A DNA stretch of 64,000 nucleotides from Faecalicatena sp. Marseille-Q4148 (GCA_018228665.1 CP073692.1:2120046-2184045); one strand, 5' to 3'; shown: positions 1 to 7,731, numbered from the stretch's first letter. The notes: generated by a model not told the origin, from the sequence alone. Made by a program: numbers and translations.

Positions 1-523
1 TATCTGCTCCCTCAATCTTCCTCCTCGTAGAGAAAATCACTTCTCCTGCTTCCACCTTATGACCTTCCTTAATGGTGCAATGGGCCTTTACCACACTTCC
101 AAGCCCGACATGAGCCCCTTTCTCGACAACGGAATCATGGTCTACAACAGCTCCACTGTTGATCAAAACAGCCTTCTCGATCCTTGTATTCGTATTCACA
201 ACGGCTCTCTGCATAATGAAACAACCCGGTTCGAACACTGCACTAAGACTTACGATAGCTGACGGATGTATGATCACCGGCACTTCATATCCTTCTTCCA
301 ACAGCTTCTCTGTCCAGAACAAACGAGTCTTATTGTTGCCAAAGGCAGCTACCGCAGCCGGATATTCGGAATGTTTTAACACATAGTCACAGCACATTCC
401 GATGACATCCTCTGCTTTCGCTGCATCGTCTAAAAATACTACGTTCTCATAGCCAAGTGCTAAGGCCGTCTCCTTCACCATCTGGCCGAAACCGCCTGCA
501 CCAAGAATTAATAAACTTTTCAT
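1..523 (-). CDS. NeuD-family sugar O-acyltransferase, 3' end outside window
   Basis: The reading frame starts with ATG at 521-523 after an AAAAGGAGTG ribosome binding site and stays open to base 1, giving at least 174 residues. The N-terminus (MKSLLILGAGGFGQMVKE) is the nucleotide-binding Rossmann-like subdomain of the NeuD/PglD family. After residue 90 the protein shows left-handed beta-helix character (IHPSAIVSLSAV, INSGAVVDHDSVVEKGAHVG), including the VVDHD stretch around the catalytic His of this family. Such enzymes acetylate sugars or UDP-4-amino sugars, usually with acetyl-CoA, for surface polysaccharides. It is a diverged paralogue of the gene at 4960-5430, which has a frameshift, so this copy may be the working one. 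Family is clear; substrate is not. Confidence 0.85.
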   Translation of the reverse strand, partial: MKSLLILGAGGFGQMVKETALALGYENVVFLDDAAKAEDVIGMCCDYVLKHSEYPAAVAAFGNNKTRLFWTEKLLEEGYEVPVIIHPSAIVSLSAVFEPGCFIMQRAVVNTNTRIEKAVLINSGAVVDHDSVVEKGAHVGLGSVVKAHCTIKEGHKVEAGEVIFSTRRKIEGAD

Positions 524-697
524 CTTTTGTTCACTCCTTTTGCTAATGTATCTTTAATTTTCCATAGTACTCCAATTAACTCCAGATATTTATTTTTTCT
601 TTTCATTTTTAAAGTTCTCTATTAGTCTTTCTGTTTAGTCTCTTCCGACCTTCAGAAGCATTATCTTGTCAAATAGTATTATAAGCCAAATTAATAT

Positions 698-712
698 TTT
701 TGACTGACTCTC
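698..712. repeat. Left arm of 15-bp inverted repeat around the peptide gene
   Basis: TTTTGACTGACTCTC on the plus strand matches exactly, in reverse complement, GAGAGTCAGTCAAAA at 1074-1088. The two arms enclose the small peptide gene. This arm lies in the 270-base gap between the peptide gene and the partial NeuD gene. No target-site duplication or transposase is visible. The rest of this gap shows nothing I can name beyond a TATAAT-like box on the minus strand. Confidence 0.6.
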
Positions 713-793
713 TTACTATAGCGCCGGTTTAAACATTCCCAAGATATTGAACAATCTATCATTTAAATCCATTATAAATATCTTTTCTCAATG

Positions 794-997
794 TTACTGC
801 GCAAAACCGTCATGATATTCATCATGGTAATATGAATTATCTCCATAATCTTGATATGTATCATGATATTCATCATGATAATATGAATCATTATAAGAAT
901 CCCAATGACTATCGTTATATGCATCAATGTATTCATCTAAACTCTTTTTCTTCATATGTTCAATAATTTCTTTTACTCTTGAATTTTCTTTTGCCAT
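794..997 (-). CDS. Tyr/His/Asp repeat peptide, candidate RiPP precursor (67 aa)
   Basis: ATG at 995-997 follows a GGAGG site and gives 67 residues; a longer GTG start at 1060 is possible but has no ribosome binding site. Residues 1-22 are charged and helix-like (MAKENSRVKEIIEHMKKKSL), suitable as a leader. The rest is a low-complexity string of about ten tetrads of the form [Y/H]-x-D-x, with SYYHDEYHD occurring twice. It ends in DGFAQ. There is no Cys, no signal peptide and no membrane segment. The gene follows, on the same strand, genes for a radical SAM/SPASM protein, a kinase-fold protein, a U32-like protein and a ClpP-fold protease, which is the reason to call it a substrate peptide. I recognise no named family. 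The role as modified precursor is inference; a metal-binding peptide is the main alternative. Confidence 0.6.
   Translation of the reverse strand: MAKENSRVKEIIEHMKKKSLDEYIDAYNDSHWDSYNDSYYHDEYHDTYQDYGDNSYYHDEYHDGFAQ
811..887 (-). repeat. Two 26-bp direct repeats inside the peptide gene
   Basis: Bases 811-836 and 862-887 (catgatattcatcatg, then a variable base, then taatatgaa) differ at one position out of 26. The period is 51 bases, exactly 17 codons, so they encode the two SYYHDEYHD copies in the same frame. This points to growth of the core by unit duplication. Confidence 0.85.
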
Positions 998-1025
998 ATA
1001 ACCACTTCCTCCATATATTAAATAA

Positions 1026-1053
1026 TTTATAACAGTTCTTGTGCTACTTGCAA
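1026..1053 (-). promoter_or_regulatory. Possible promoter of the peptide gene
   Basis: On the minus strand TTGCAA (1048-1053) and TATAAA (1026-1031) are separated by 16 bases, about 30 bases upstream of the peptide ATG. The 189-base gap between the ClpP-fold gene and the peptide gene would allow a separate, stronger transcript for the small peptide. Found by eye only. Confidence 0.35.
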
Positions 1054-1073
1054 AAATCACGCCTTTTGAAAAT

Positions 1074-1088
1074 GAGAGTCAGTCAAAA
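1074..1088. repeat. Right arm of 15-bp inverted repeat around the peptide gene
   Basis: GAGAGTCAGTCAAAA is the exact reverse complement of 698-712. It lies upstream of the peptide gene promoter region. It could be an operator half, a mobile-element end or chance. Confidence 0.6.
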
Positions 1089-1186
1089 CTACCGATTTTC
1101 CAATAATCTTAAACTTATAATAGCTTTATACAATCGGATTTATAATCTTAATTGTACCGCACCAAGATCCCAGCATAAATATAAAG

Positions 1187-2014
1187 CTAACTTTTTTCCT
1201 CTTCTAAAAATCCTTCAAAAACTTTTTTATATTGATTTCTTTCAGCTTCATATAATTTTACATATTCTTCTATTCTTTTACTTGACATAATGACATGCAT
1301 GCACTGCTCTTTTTTTAAAGGAGTATTAACACCTTTTAATTTTTTATTTAAAAATTTATCTTTCTCTTTTATAAAATTAAAAAGCTTTCCTTTTTCTAAA
1401 ATTTCTACAACAAGACCAATACTCTCCAATTCATTTTTAGTAATCGGATACTGATGGGAACTAACATGATTTAACATATAATCAATAACTCGCCTCGCTC
1501 TTTCTCCCTCTAAATATTTCAAACATAATTCTTTAAAATAGTTCCTTGAGGCAAAATAATTTGCAAGTACCTCCCAGTCAATATTTTTCATAAGATGTTC
1601 TACACTGTTTTTCTGCTCTAACAAGTTTCTTATAACGGTTATTGATATTCTCTTGTCATTCCATTCTAGCTGTGGTTCTGCGGGAGTCACTATTGCATTT
1701 CGCGTACATATTAATCTTCTCGCTCCCATTGCCACAAATGTGGCCGCAGAACTACATCTAGTACATACAATAATATCATATGACTTATAATGTAATCTTA
1801 ATAGTTGAACCAATTTCGCGGCAGCTGCAAGATTCCCCCCTTTTGAGTTGAGCGCTAATATCATATGATCATATTCATGTAATTCTGAAAAAATATCTTC
1901 CATTTTATTCACAAATTCATATCCCAGAAAAGACTTTTCACCCATATTTAAATGATTATATGCAAAAACGATATGACTTTTTAATTCTCTTTCATACTCT
2001 TCGTACATGTTCAT
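1187..2014 (-). CDS. ClpP/SDH-fold serine protease-like protein
   Basis: This 275-residue protein has the crotonase-like fold shared by ClpP, SppA and the serine dehydrogenase proteinase (SDH) family. Residues about 57-62 (LNSKGG) correspond to the glycine-rich oxyanion segment. Residues about 86-96 (CSSAATFVAMG) correspond to the SAG-type nucleophile turn, with the Ser before AAT the likely nucleophile. ICTRNAIVTPAEPQLEW follows where SDH proteins have their SxxGPIDPQ segment. The C-terminal half is helical and charged. There is no signal peptide, so it acts in the cytosol. It lies 35 bases after the radical SAM gene and 189 bases before the repeat-peptide gene, so a role in cleaving that peptide is plausible. 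Protease fold is fairly clear; activity and substrate are inferred. Confidence 0.7.
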   Translation of the reverse strand: MNMYEEYERELKSHIVFAYNHLNMGEKSFLGYEFVNKMEDIFSELHEYDHMILALNSKGGNLAAAAKLVQLLRLHYKSYDIIVCTRCSSAATFVAMGARRLICTRNAIVTPAEPQLEWNDKRISITVIRNLLEQKNSVEHLMKNIDWEVLANYFASRNYFKELCLKYLEGERARRVIDYMLNHVSSHQYPITKNELESIGLVVEILEKGKLFNFIKEKDKFLNKKLKGVNTPLKKEQCMHVIMSSKRIEEYVKLYEAERNQYKKVFEGFLEEEKS

Positions 2015-2049
2015 TTTTTATTCCCACAAAACTTATATTTGAATTAACA

Positions 2050-3123
2050 TTATAGTATCCTGTTTTTTACATGTTCGTAAATTGCCTGCCGAATCATACA
2101 AAACTGGCTAATTTCTTCAAGACTTCCATACATATCATACGCTTCTGCCGGACATCCTCCATAACAGTTCGTATAAAAATTGCATTGACCACATTTTTTC
2201 TCAATTGCTTTCTTTCTCGTATCTGTTATGTCTTTAATTTTTCTATTAATATTTCCTATCTCTGTAGTCCGTATGTTCCCATAATAAAATTGTGGTATAC
2301 CATATAAGCGATTACAGGCGTATAAATTCCCTCTTACGTCAAGTGAAACAAAATTTTCAAAACAATTTGGCGAACATTCGCAACTTTTCACTCTATAATC
2401 AGGTATTTTTAGCTTACATATTTCCTGAACAAACTCTTGAATCTGCCACGAGTCAACCCTTTTTTCTTCATCGCTCAGCCATATATCAAATAATTCACAC
2501 CAAAACTGCACAAACTCTTTCGCAGACAATACATTTACCGTTTTGGAATCTTTCGCAAAAACTGGTCTTATATTACATTGAAGCTTCTCCTTTGCCAAAA
2601 AATCATATAGCTCTTTTGCTGTATTAATATGATTCCTATTAATTGACATGATCACTCCAAACTTTATGTTTTCATTTTGCAGTAAATGAATTTTCCTAAG
2701 CACTGTATTAAAAGAAGGCTTTCCATTTAAAAATATCCTTTCTTTATTTTGAAATTCATTAGCGCCATCTAGGCTAACGCCAACGCGGAAACAATATTTT
2801 TTAAATAATTGTATTGTTTCATCATCTATCAAAGTACCATTTGTTTGTATATGAAAACGAAACCTTTCAAGTTCTTTACAAAATTTGTCCAGAACCTTCG
2901 GGTGAACCAGCAGCGGTTCCCCACCATGAAAAATAATTGTCGGATGCGCAATATTTTTTGTCAATAAATTGATATCAGCAATCAATTGTTCCATATTTTC
3001 TCTAAAAGAAGCAGTAGCATTTTCTCTTAGCTGTTTTAAACTATTATTATGGTTTTGAGAATCATAACAATAACTGCATCGTAAATTACATTCATTTGAC
3101 ACTCTTAAAATTATTGTTTTCAT
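2050..3123 (-). CDS. Radical SAM/SPASM peptide maturase-like protein
   Basis: The N-terminus carries CNLRCSYCYD (residues 12-21), the CX3CX2C ligand set for the SAM-binding 4Fe-4S cluster, followed by FHGGEP (residues 65-70). The C-terminus carries a full SPASM pattern: GNLYAC (GX4C) and then CGQCNFYTNCYGGC, which is CX2CX5CX3C, followed after exactly 17 residues by a last Cys. SPASM enzymes include anaerobic sulfatase-maturing enzymes and the makers of sactipeptides, ranthipeptides and Tyr- or Trp-crosslinked RiPPs. At 357 residues it has family-typical length. There is no sulfatase nearby but there is a repeat peptide, so peptide modification is the better guess. Its start overlaps the kinase-fold gene by 32 bases, indicating translational coupling. 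Confidence 0.85.
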   Translation of the reverse strand: MKTIILRVSNECNLRCSYCYDSQNHNNSLKQLRENATASFRENMEQLIADINLLTKNIAHPTIIFHGGEPLLVHPKVLDKFCKELERFRFHIQTNGTLIDDETIQLFKKYCFRVGVSLDGANEFQNKERIFLNGKPSFNTVLRKIHLLQNENIKFGVIMSINRNHINTAKELYDFLAKEKLQCNIRPVFAKDSKTVNVLSAKEFVQFWCELFDIWLSDEEKRVDSWQIQEFVQEICKLKIPDYRVKSCECSPNCFENFVSLDVRGNLYACNRLYGIPQFYYGNIRTTEIGNINRKIKDITDTRKKAIEKKCGQCNFYTNCYGGCPAEAYDMYGSLEEISQFCMIRQAIYEHVKNRIL

Positions 3124-3925
3124 AAAACCAGTCCCCTTTTAGTATATTACACTTTTTTCTAACTCCTGAATCTTTTAAAAAATCTCCTATAAAATATGGA
3201 AATGGAATAATTTCCATCCCCTTTGTTTTCAATTGTCTAATAGCGTCAATAAAATCTCCCGGCAAATATTCCATAAGTATATTCATCATATCTTTATATT
3301 TTTTATATGAATATCTTTCTACATAATCATTCATTAAATAGTCTAAAAAGATTATAAACAAACATTCCCTATCCAAATTGCCTTTCTGAATTAAAACTCC
3401 TTCATACTCAAAACCTTTTTCTTTTACATCATGCAACTCATAAGAAATTCTGCATATGTGATGTGAGTTATAAGGATCCACCACTGCATCATCAAAGTCT
3501 ATAAATAACGGATAGCCATCTTTTTTTATCAATATGTTATTATGATGAAGATCAGAAAAATGAATTCCTTCTTTATTAATCAATTTCAAATTATCACTAA
3601 GAATAATAAGAATAGACATTAAATCGTCTAATGAAACTTCTCTATCTTTCAAAAATTCTCTCAAAGTCATAGACTCGTTAATATAATTCATAATCATCCC
3701 GTATTTTCCGGATGTCGTTTTTATTTTCTTTTTCGGTAAAACTCCTATTTCCCTTAGTGTATCGTTCTGAATCAAAATATCTAAAATTTCTCTTCTATGG
3801 GGTTCTTCTTTTTCGTATATTTTATATAATAATTTGTCTTGCAAATATAGTTTAGCTGTTCCGCCATCGTACCATAGATTCTTTTTGCTTAATGGTTCTT
3901 TCCCTTCTTCACATATTAAATACAT
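3092..3925 (-). CDS. Kinase-fold protein of the peptide cassette
   Basis: The 277-residue protein has a degenerate protein-kinase/aminoglycoside-phosphotransferase fold. A Lys in LLYKIYEKE (about residue 35) fits the ATP-binding Lys. HFSDLHHNNILI (about residues 123-134) fits the catalytic loop, with Asp and the downstream Asn. FIDFDDAV (about residues 141-148) fits the DFG metal-binding segment. It may phosphorylate a peptide, a sugar or a lipid intermediate. It overlaps the radical SAM gene by 32 bases and the U32-like gene by 17 bases, so the three are one translational unit. The fold is well supported; the substrate is unknown. Confidence 0.7.
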   Translation of the reverse strand: MYLICEEGKEPLSKKNLWYDGGTAKLYLQDKLLYKIYEKEEPHRREILDILIQNDTLREIGVLPKKKIKTTSGKYGMIMNYINESMTLREFLKDREVSLDDLMSILIILSDNLKLINKEGIHFSDLHHNNILIKKDGYPLFIDFDDAVVDPYNSHHICRISYELHDVKEKGFEYEGVLIQKGNLDRECLFIIFLDYLMNDYVERYSYKKYKDMMNILMEYLPGDFIDAIRQLKTKGMEIIPFPYFIGDFLKDSGVRKKCNILKGDWFYENNNFKSVK

Positions 3926-4832
3926 TTATTTCCCTCTTGTATTTGTTAATTTCTTCATTATTAAGTTCTTGGAAATGATGACTCAATTCTCCTAATCTGC
4001 ACCATAATCTATAATTACGATAATTATTAATCACATATTCATCAACATCTCTGTTTTCCACGTAACTTTGCAGGCAATTTTTTAAATATTGGTATCCACT
4101 TGTTCTATTAGAAATTTTAATACTTTTTATTGGAATATCAATACATTCTAACAAATTATGTAGCTCATGTGGATAGAAGCTTTGAAGCGCATATAAATAA
4201 TTGATATTTTCTTTTTCTAAATTTCTGATTACAGTTTCATCACATTGCAAGGATCCACTTTTACATCCGCCACAATTATAAGAGCAACCATTATTAACTA
4301 AAAGCTTAATTTCAAATCCTTGTTCATATATTTTTTTTAACAACTGGGGCGAGCGCAAAAAATACTTTCCAACAACAACTGTATCAAACAATTTTGATAT
4401 TTTACCTATTTTATCTATATTTAAATCATTATTATAACTATAAATAATTTCTTTGTCTGGAAACTGTTCGCGTACATAATCAGCTTGCTCCTGTAAACAT
4501 GTGATTTGGTCAACTTCCATATAGCATTTAAGATATTTTAATGCCGATTGCACCTCTTCTAATCTCATTGTCGGTCTATTCAAAACACAATCCAACTTAA
4601 AACCTTTGTTTCTTATCAAATTAATAATATTATAAAATCGGCTAGTCAATTGCAAATCATGAAATTGTTCTGCTATTTTAGTTCTTGTATGGTACCTATC
4701 GCCTAGAGGCGGCGAAAAATAGAATGTACTAATATATGGAAAAAATTGTTCAATCAGTTTTTCATACTCAATAATCTCCATTTCTAAAGAGATTCCTATG
4801 CAAAATTTCTTTTCCATACCATTATCTCGCAC
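3909..4832 (-). CDS. U32-peptidase-like Fe-S TIM-barrel protein
   Basis: I place the start at GTG 4830-4832, seven bases after GGAGGAGGT, giving 307 residues; an in-frame ATG lies five codons later and a GTG at 4850 is less likely. The protein alternates strands and helices like a TIM barrel. A segment LLVNNGCSYNCGGCKSG near residue 195 is followed by a further Cys in SLQCD. Cys clusters after an LVN-type strand resemble those of the U32 family and its UbiU/UbiV relatives, which bind 4Fe-4S clusters. Proteins of this kind often sit beside radical SAM enzymes. It is the first gene of the overlapping U32-like/kinase/radical SAM set. Family placement is by motif only; the reaction is unknown. 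Confidence 0.55.
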   Translation of the reverse strand: MRDNGMEKKFCIGISLEMEIIEYEKLIEQFFPYISTFYFSPPLGDRYHTRTKIAEQFHDLQLTSRFYNIINLIRNKGFKLDCVLNRPTMRLEEVQSALKYLKCYMEVDQITCLQEQADYVREQFPDKEIIYSYNNDLNIDKIGKISKLFDTVVVGKYFLRSPQLLKKIYEQGFEIKLLVNNGCSYNCGGCKSGSLQCDETVIRNLEKENINYLYALQSFYPHELHNLLECIDIPIKSIKISNRTSGYQYLKNCLQSYVENRDVDEYVINNYRNYRLWCRLGELSHHFQELNNEEINKYKREINVFNM

Positions 4833-4959
4833 TTCACATACCTCCTCCACTTTCGCTAAATTTATACTTGATAGTATTCTTGATGCAATAGTTTCACAAA
4901 TCTAAATTCTTTTTACTTCTGTTTTTTATAAAACTGTAACGGTATTACTTCTCCAGAAT

Positions 4960-5430
4960 CTACCTTCGTTCCTTCCGCAAATGATTTATTCCTTTTACAA
5001 TTGCACCTGGAGCTAAATGACATCCTTCCTCTAAAATACAATCATGATCTACCATTGCCCCTATATTTATAATACAAGCTTTCTTTACTCTCGTTCCTGT
5101 ATTAACAATTGCATAGGGCATAACCACACAGCCATCTGTAATCTCAGCAAGCGGGCTGACATAAGCAAGAGGATGAATGATTTTTGCAAGAAGAATCCCT
5201 GCTTTCAAAAGTCGATTTTCCCATTCTATCCGTACTTCATTATTTCCAAAGGCAGGATACATCTCTGTATCTGTATCTTTGAATCGGAGATAATCAGCAC
5301 ATTTTCCAATCACATCAGCTTTCTCAGCGTGATCATCCAGAAAATATATCTGGTCATATCTTCTCGTCTGCCTTGCAATATCTGCCACTACTTGTCCATG
5401 CCCACCAGCACCTAAAATAATTAATCGCAT
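4960..5430 (-). CDS. NeuD-family O-acyltransferase, C-terminus frameshifted
   Basis: ATG at 5428-5430 (MRLIILGAGGHGQVVADIAR) has GGAGA five bases upstream; an ATG at 5442 is also in frame. The Rossmann-like N-terminus, HPLAYVSPLA and INIGAMVDHD (with the catalytic His region) identify the NeuD/PglD acetyltransferase family. The frame ends early with KGINHLRKERR. Reading one base over at about 4988-4992 continues as NKSFAEGTKVDSGEVIPLQF and stops at 4913-4915, which is the normal family ending (EGTKVxxGxVI). A single A is missing from a short A-run, so the gene lost its last beta-helix coil, or the assembly has an error. It overlaps the CapE-like gene by 10 bases and is co-transcribed with it. 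Confidence 0.8.
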   Translation of the reverse strand: MRLIILGAGGHGQVVADIARQTRRYDQIYFLDDHAEKADVIGKCADYLRFKDTDTEMYPAFGNNEVRIEWENRLLKAGILLAKIIHPLAYVSPLAEITDGCVVMPYAIVNTGTRVKKACIINIGAMVDHDCILEEGCHLAPGAIVKGINHLRKERR

Positions 5431-6473
5431 TCTTTTCTCCATAATTCTAATTCTTTACGTACATAAGGCAAAGAAAGTAATTTTTCTTTCACCTGCTCTA
5501 CATTCCATAAATCTGTATTGCTAGAATTAAATTCTGTCAATTTATTCCGCTCTACATCCCCAGCTTTGAAGTACTTATCATAATTCAAATCTCTCTTATC
5601 ACAAGGTACGCGATAGAAGTTCCCCATGTCAATGGCATTGGCACATTCTTCATTCGTGAGAAGTGTTTCATACATTTTCTCTCCATGGCGAATACCAATT
5701 ACTTTAATCTCATTCTCTGAATGAAATAACTCTTTCACTGCTTGCGCCAATACTTCAATGGTACAAGCTGGAGCTTTCTGTACCATAATATCTCCAGATT
5801 CTGCATTCTGAAACGCAAATACGACAAGTTCTACCGCTTCTTCCAAACTCATGACAAATCGAGTCATAGATGGTTCGGTAATTGTAATCGGATTGCCTGC
5901 TTTTATCTGTTCAATCCATAGCGGAATCACAGAGCCTCTGGAACACAATACGTTACCATATCTCGTACAGCAGATGCTTGTCCGCTCTGGTGAAACTGTT
6001 CTTGATTTTGCTACAATGACTTTTTCCATCATTGCCTTACTTGTACCCATGGCATTAACTGGATAAGCTGCCTTATCTGTAGATAAGCAGATAATCTTCT
6101 TCACTCCTGCTTCAACTGCTGCTGTTAAAACATTTTCTGTTCCAAGAATGTTCGTCTTCACCGCTTCAATCGGGAAAAATTCACAAGATGGAACCTGTTT
6201 CAGCGCTGCTGCATGGAAAATATAGTCCACTCCATGCATCGCATTCTTCACAGACTGAATATCACGCACATCACCTATGTAGAATTTAATTTTATTACTT
6301 ACTTCAGGATATTTCGCCTGATACTCATGGCGCATATCATCCTGTTTCTTCTCGTCTCTAGAGAAAACACGAATTTCCTTAATATCTGTATCAAGAAACC
6401 GATTTAAAACTGCATTACCGAAGGAACCTGTACCACCAGTGATTAAAAGTGTTTTGTCTTTAAATATACTCAT
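5421..6473 (-). CDS. capE: UDP-GlcNAc 4,6-dehydratase/5-epimerase, CapE/FnlA type
   Basis: This 350-residue soluble short-chain dehydrogenase starts with the NAD-binding loop GGTGSFG (residues 13-19). It carries AALKQVPSCEFFPIEA and STDKAAYPVNAMGTSK, in which the usual YxxxK catalytic Tyr is replaced by Met, as in CapE, FnlA and WbjB. These enzymes convert UDP-GlcNAc to a UDP-6-deoxy-4-keto sugar on the way to L-FucNAc or L-QuiNAc-type sugars. The partner reductase and 2-epimerase (CapF/CapG) are not in the window; they could lie beyond base 1, where transcription continues. A good promoter lies 94 bases or more upstream. Confidence 0.85.
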   Translation of the reverse strand: MSIFKDKTLLITGGTGSFGNAVLNRFLDTDIKEIRVFSRDEKKQDDMRHEYQAKYPEVSNKIKFYIGDVRDIQSVKNAMHGVDYIFHAAALKQVPSCEFFPIEAVKTNILGTENVLTAAVEAGVKKIICLSTDKAAYPVNAMGTSKAMMEKVIVAKSRTVSPERTSICCTRYGNVLCSRGSVIPLWIEQIKAGNPITITEPSMTRFVMSLEEAVELVVFAFQNAESGDIMVQKAPACTIEVLAQAVKELFHSENEIKVIGIRHGEKMYETLLTNEECANAIDMGNFYRVPCDKRDLNYDKYFKAGDVERNKLTEFNSSNTDLWNVEQVKEKLLSLPYVRKELELWRKECD

Positions 6474-6566
6474 TTTACTTTTCTTCCTTTATTTTTTACA
6501 ATAAATTTTCAACCCCTATTAGCTTGTCCTAAACTAACTAATCCTACAATATTTAGAATTAACACT

Positions 6567-6594
6567 ATTATATACTTCTTGAATTTCCTTTCAA
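6567..6594 (-). promoter_or_regulatory. Likely promoter for the capE-led segment
   Basis: On the minus strand TTGAAA (6589-6594) and TATAAT (6567-6572) are separated by 16 bases in the 190-base gap between the acyltransferase gene and the CapE-like gene. It would drive the dehydratase, the frameshifted NeuD gene and the peptide cassette separately from the glycosyltransferase genes. Confidence 0.55.
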
Positions 6595-6663
6595 AAGCAT
6601 CAATACATCAAAAATATTTCATAAGATATACTACCAATCGTTTCAAATATACAATATCTACAC

Positions 6664-7731
6664 TTAATTGATCTCCCTTACTTTCATTCTAATTTTTTCT
6701 ACTGGTTTATTTAACTCTCTCCACAGCTTTCCTATAACTACAGATGATGCATAAGAAACAATAAGCAACACAAAAAATATCACTATAGGTATCCTCGTGA
6801 AATAAATCTCATTTTGAAAGAATTGATAACAAAAAAATGTATGTATCAGCCACATCGACATACTCTGACTACCTAATTTTACTAATATCTTATTTATTAA
6901 ATTGCTTTCTTTCATTAGTGTAATCGGTAATATTAAGATTACAAACACTGCTGCCATAATCCAATCATATCCATCACCGAAATTATATCTAATCCACATT
7001 AACACAAACACTCCCATTACTGTGCTTAGACAAAATAACTTGCACCTTCTTAACATGTTTTTTATTTTTGAAAGGAAATTATATTTTGCAAAAAAGGATC
7101 CACATAAAAAAGCTGGCAGAAAATTCAATCCAGAAATTATTACTAAAATAATAGTAGAACTTACCGAACTCTCCAATATTAACCCTACCTTTTCCCAACA
7201 CCCTCCCAAAACAAACAGCATCACAAATTCTATCCAAAAACCTTTTCTAATAAAAAAAATTTTAAAACCAACTGCATAAAAACAAAGAACAAGGACATAA
7301 GGAAAAAAGAACCACCACTCATTGTTATACATATGTGATATACCTATAAATCCTTTTATAAATACTCCAATATCAACGACATAATATTTTAATATGTAAA
7401 GTAAAGGAATAAAAATCAAAAAAACTTTCCAATAATTCAAATACAATTTTTTTATTTTATCTACGAGGCAGCGACTCGTTTCACTTATATTTGTACAATG
7501 GTAAAACGTATAATAATTACCATAACCTCCTAAGAATACATAAATCATCACACACAATTTTGAAAAGGATGCCAAAAAATAGGACAAATCCCCCCCTATG
7601 AATGAAATATCTATCATTTTATATGGGATACGATCTGGAAAACCAAATAAGTGATGAAATAACATCATACATATAGCAATTCCCTTTAATCTTAGCGTAT
7701 CTTTTTTGGAAAAAGTTATCTCCTTCCCCAT
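6664..7731 (-). CDS. Membrane acyltransferase 3 family protein
   Basis: The 355-residue protein has about ten hydrophobic segments across its length. Near the N-terminus LKGIAICMMLFHHLFGF is the family motif with the catalytic His pair region (FHH). Members O-acetylate polysaccharides or membrane glycolipids at the cytoplasmic membrane. It lies nine bases after the next upstream GT2 gene, so it is in the glycosyltransferase operon and probably decorates the repeat unit. The acceptor is not predictable. Confidence 0.85.
   Translation of the reverse strand: MGKEITFSKKDTLRLKGIAICMMLFHHLFGFPDRIPYKMIDISFIGGDLSYFLASFSKLCVMIYVFLGGYGNYYTFYHCTNISETSRCLVDKIKKLYLNYWKVFLIFIPLLYILKYYVVDIGVFIKGFIGISHMYNNEWWFFFPYVLVLCFYAVGFKIFFIRKGFWIEFVMLFVLGGCWEKVGLILESSVSSTIILVIISGLNFLPAFLCGSFFAKYNFLSKIKNMLRRCKLFCLSTVMGVFVLMWIRYNFGDGYDWIMAAVFVILILPITLMKESNLINKILVKLGSQSMSMWLIHTFFCYQFFQNEIYFTRIPIVIFFVLLIVSYASSVVIGKLWRELNKPVEKIRMKVREIN

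Noticed and set aside
811..887. Direct repeats that could be read as a tiny CRISPR array or tandem repeat element
   Set aside because: The two copies are in frame with a 51-base period and encode the same peptide unit, there are only two, and no spacer structure or cas gene is present.
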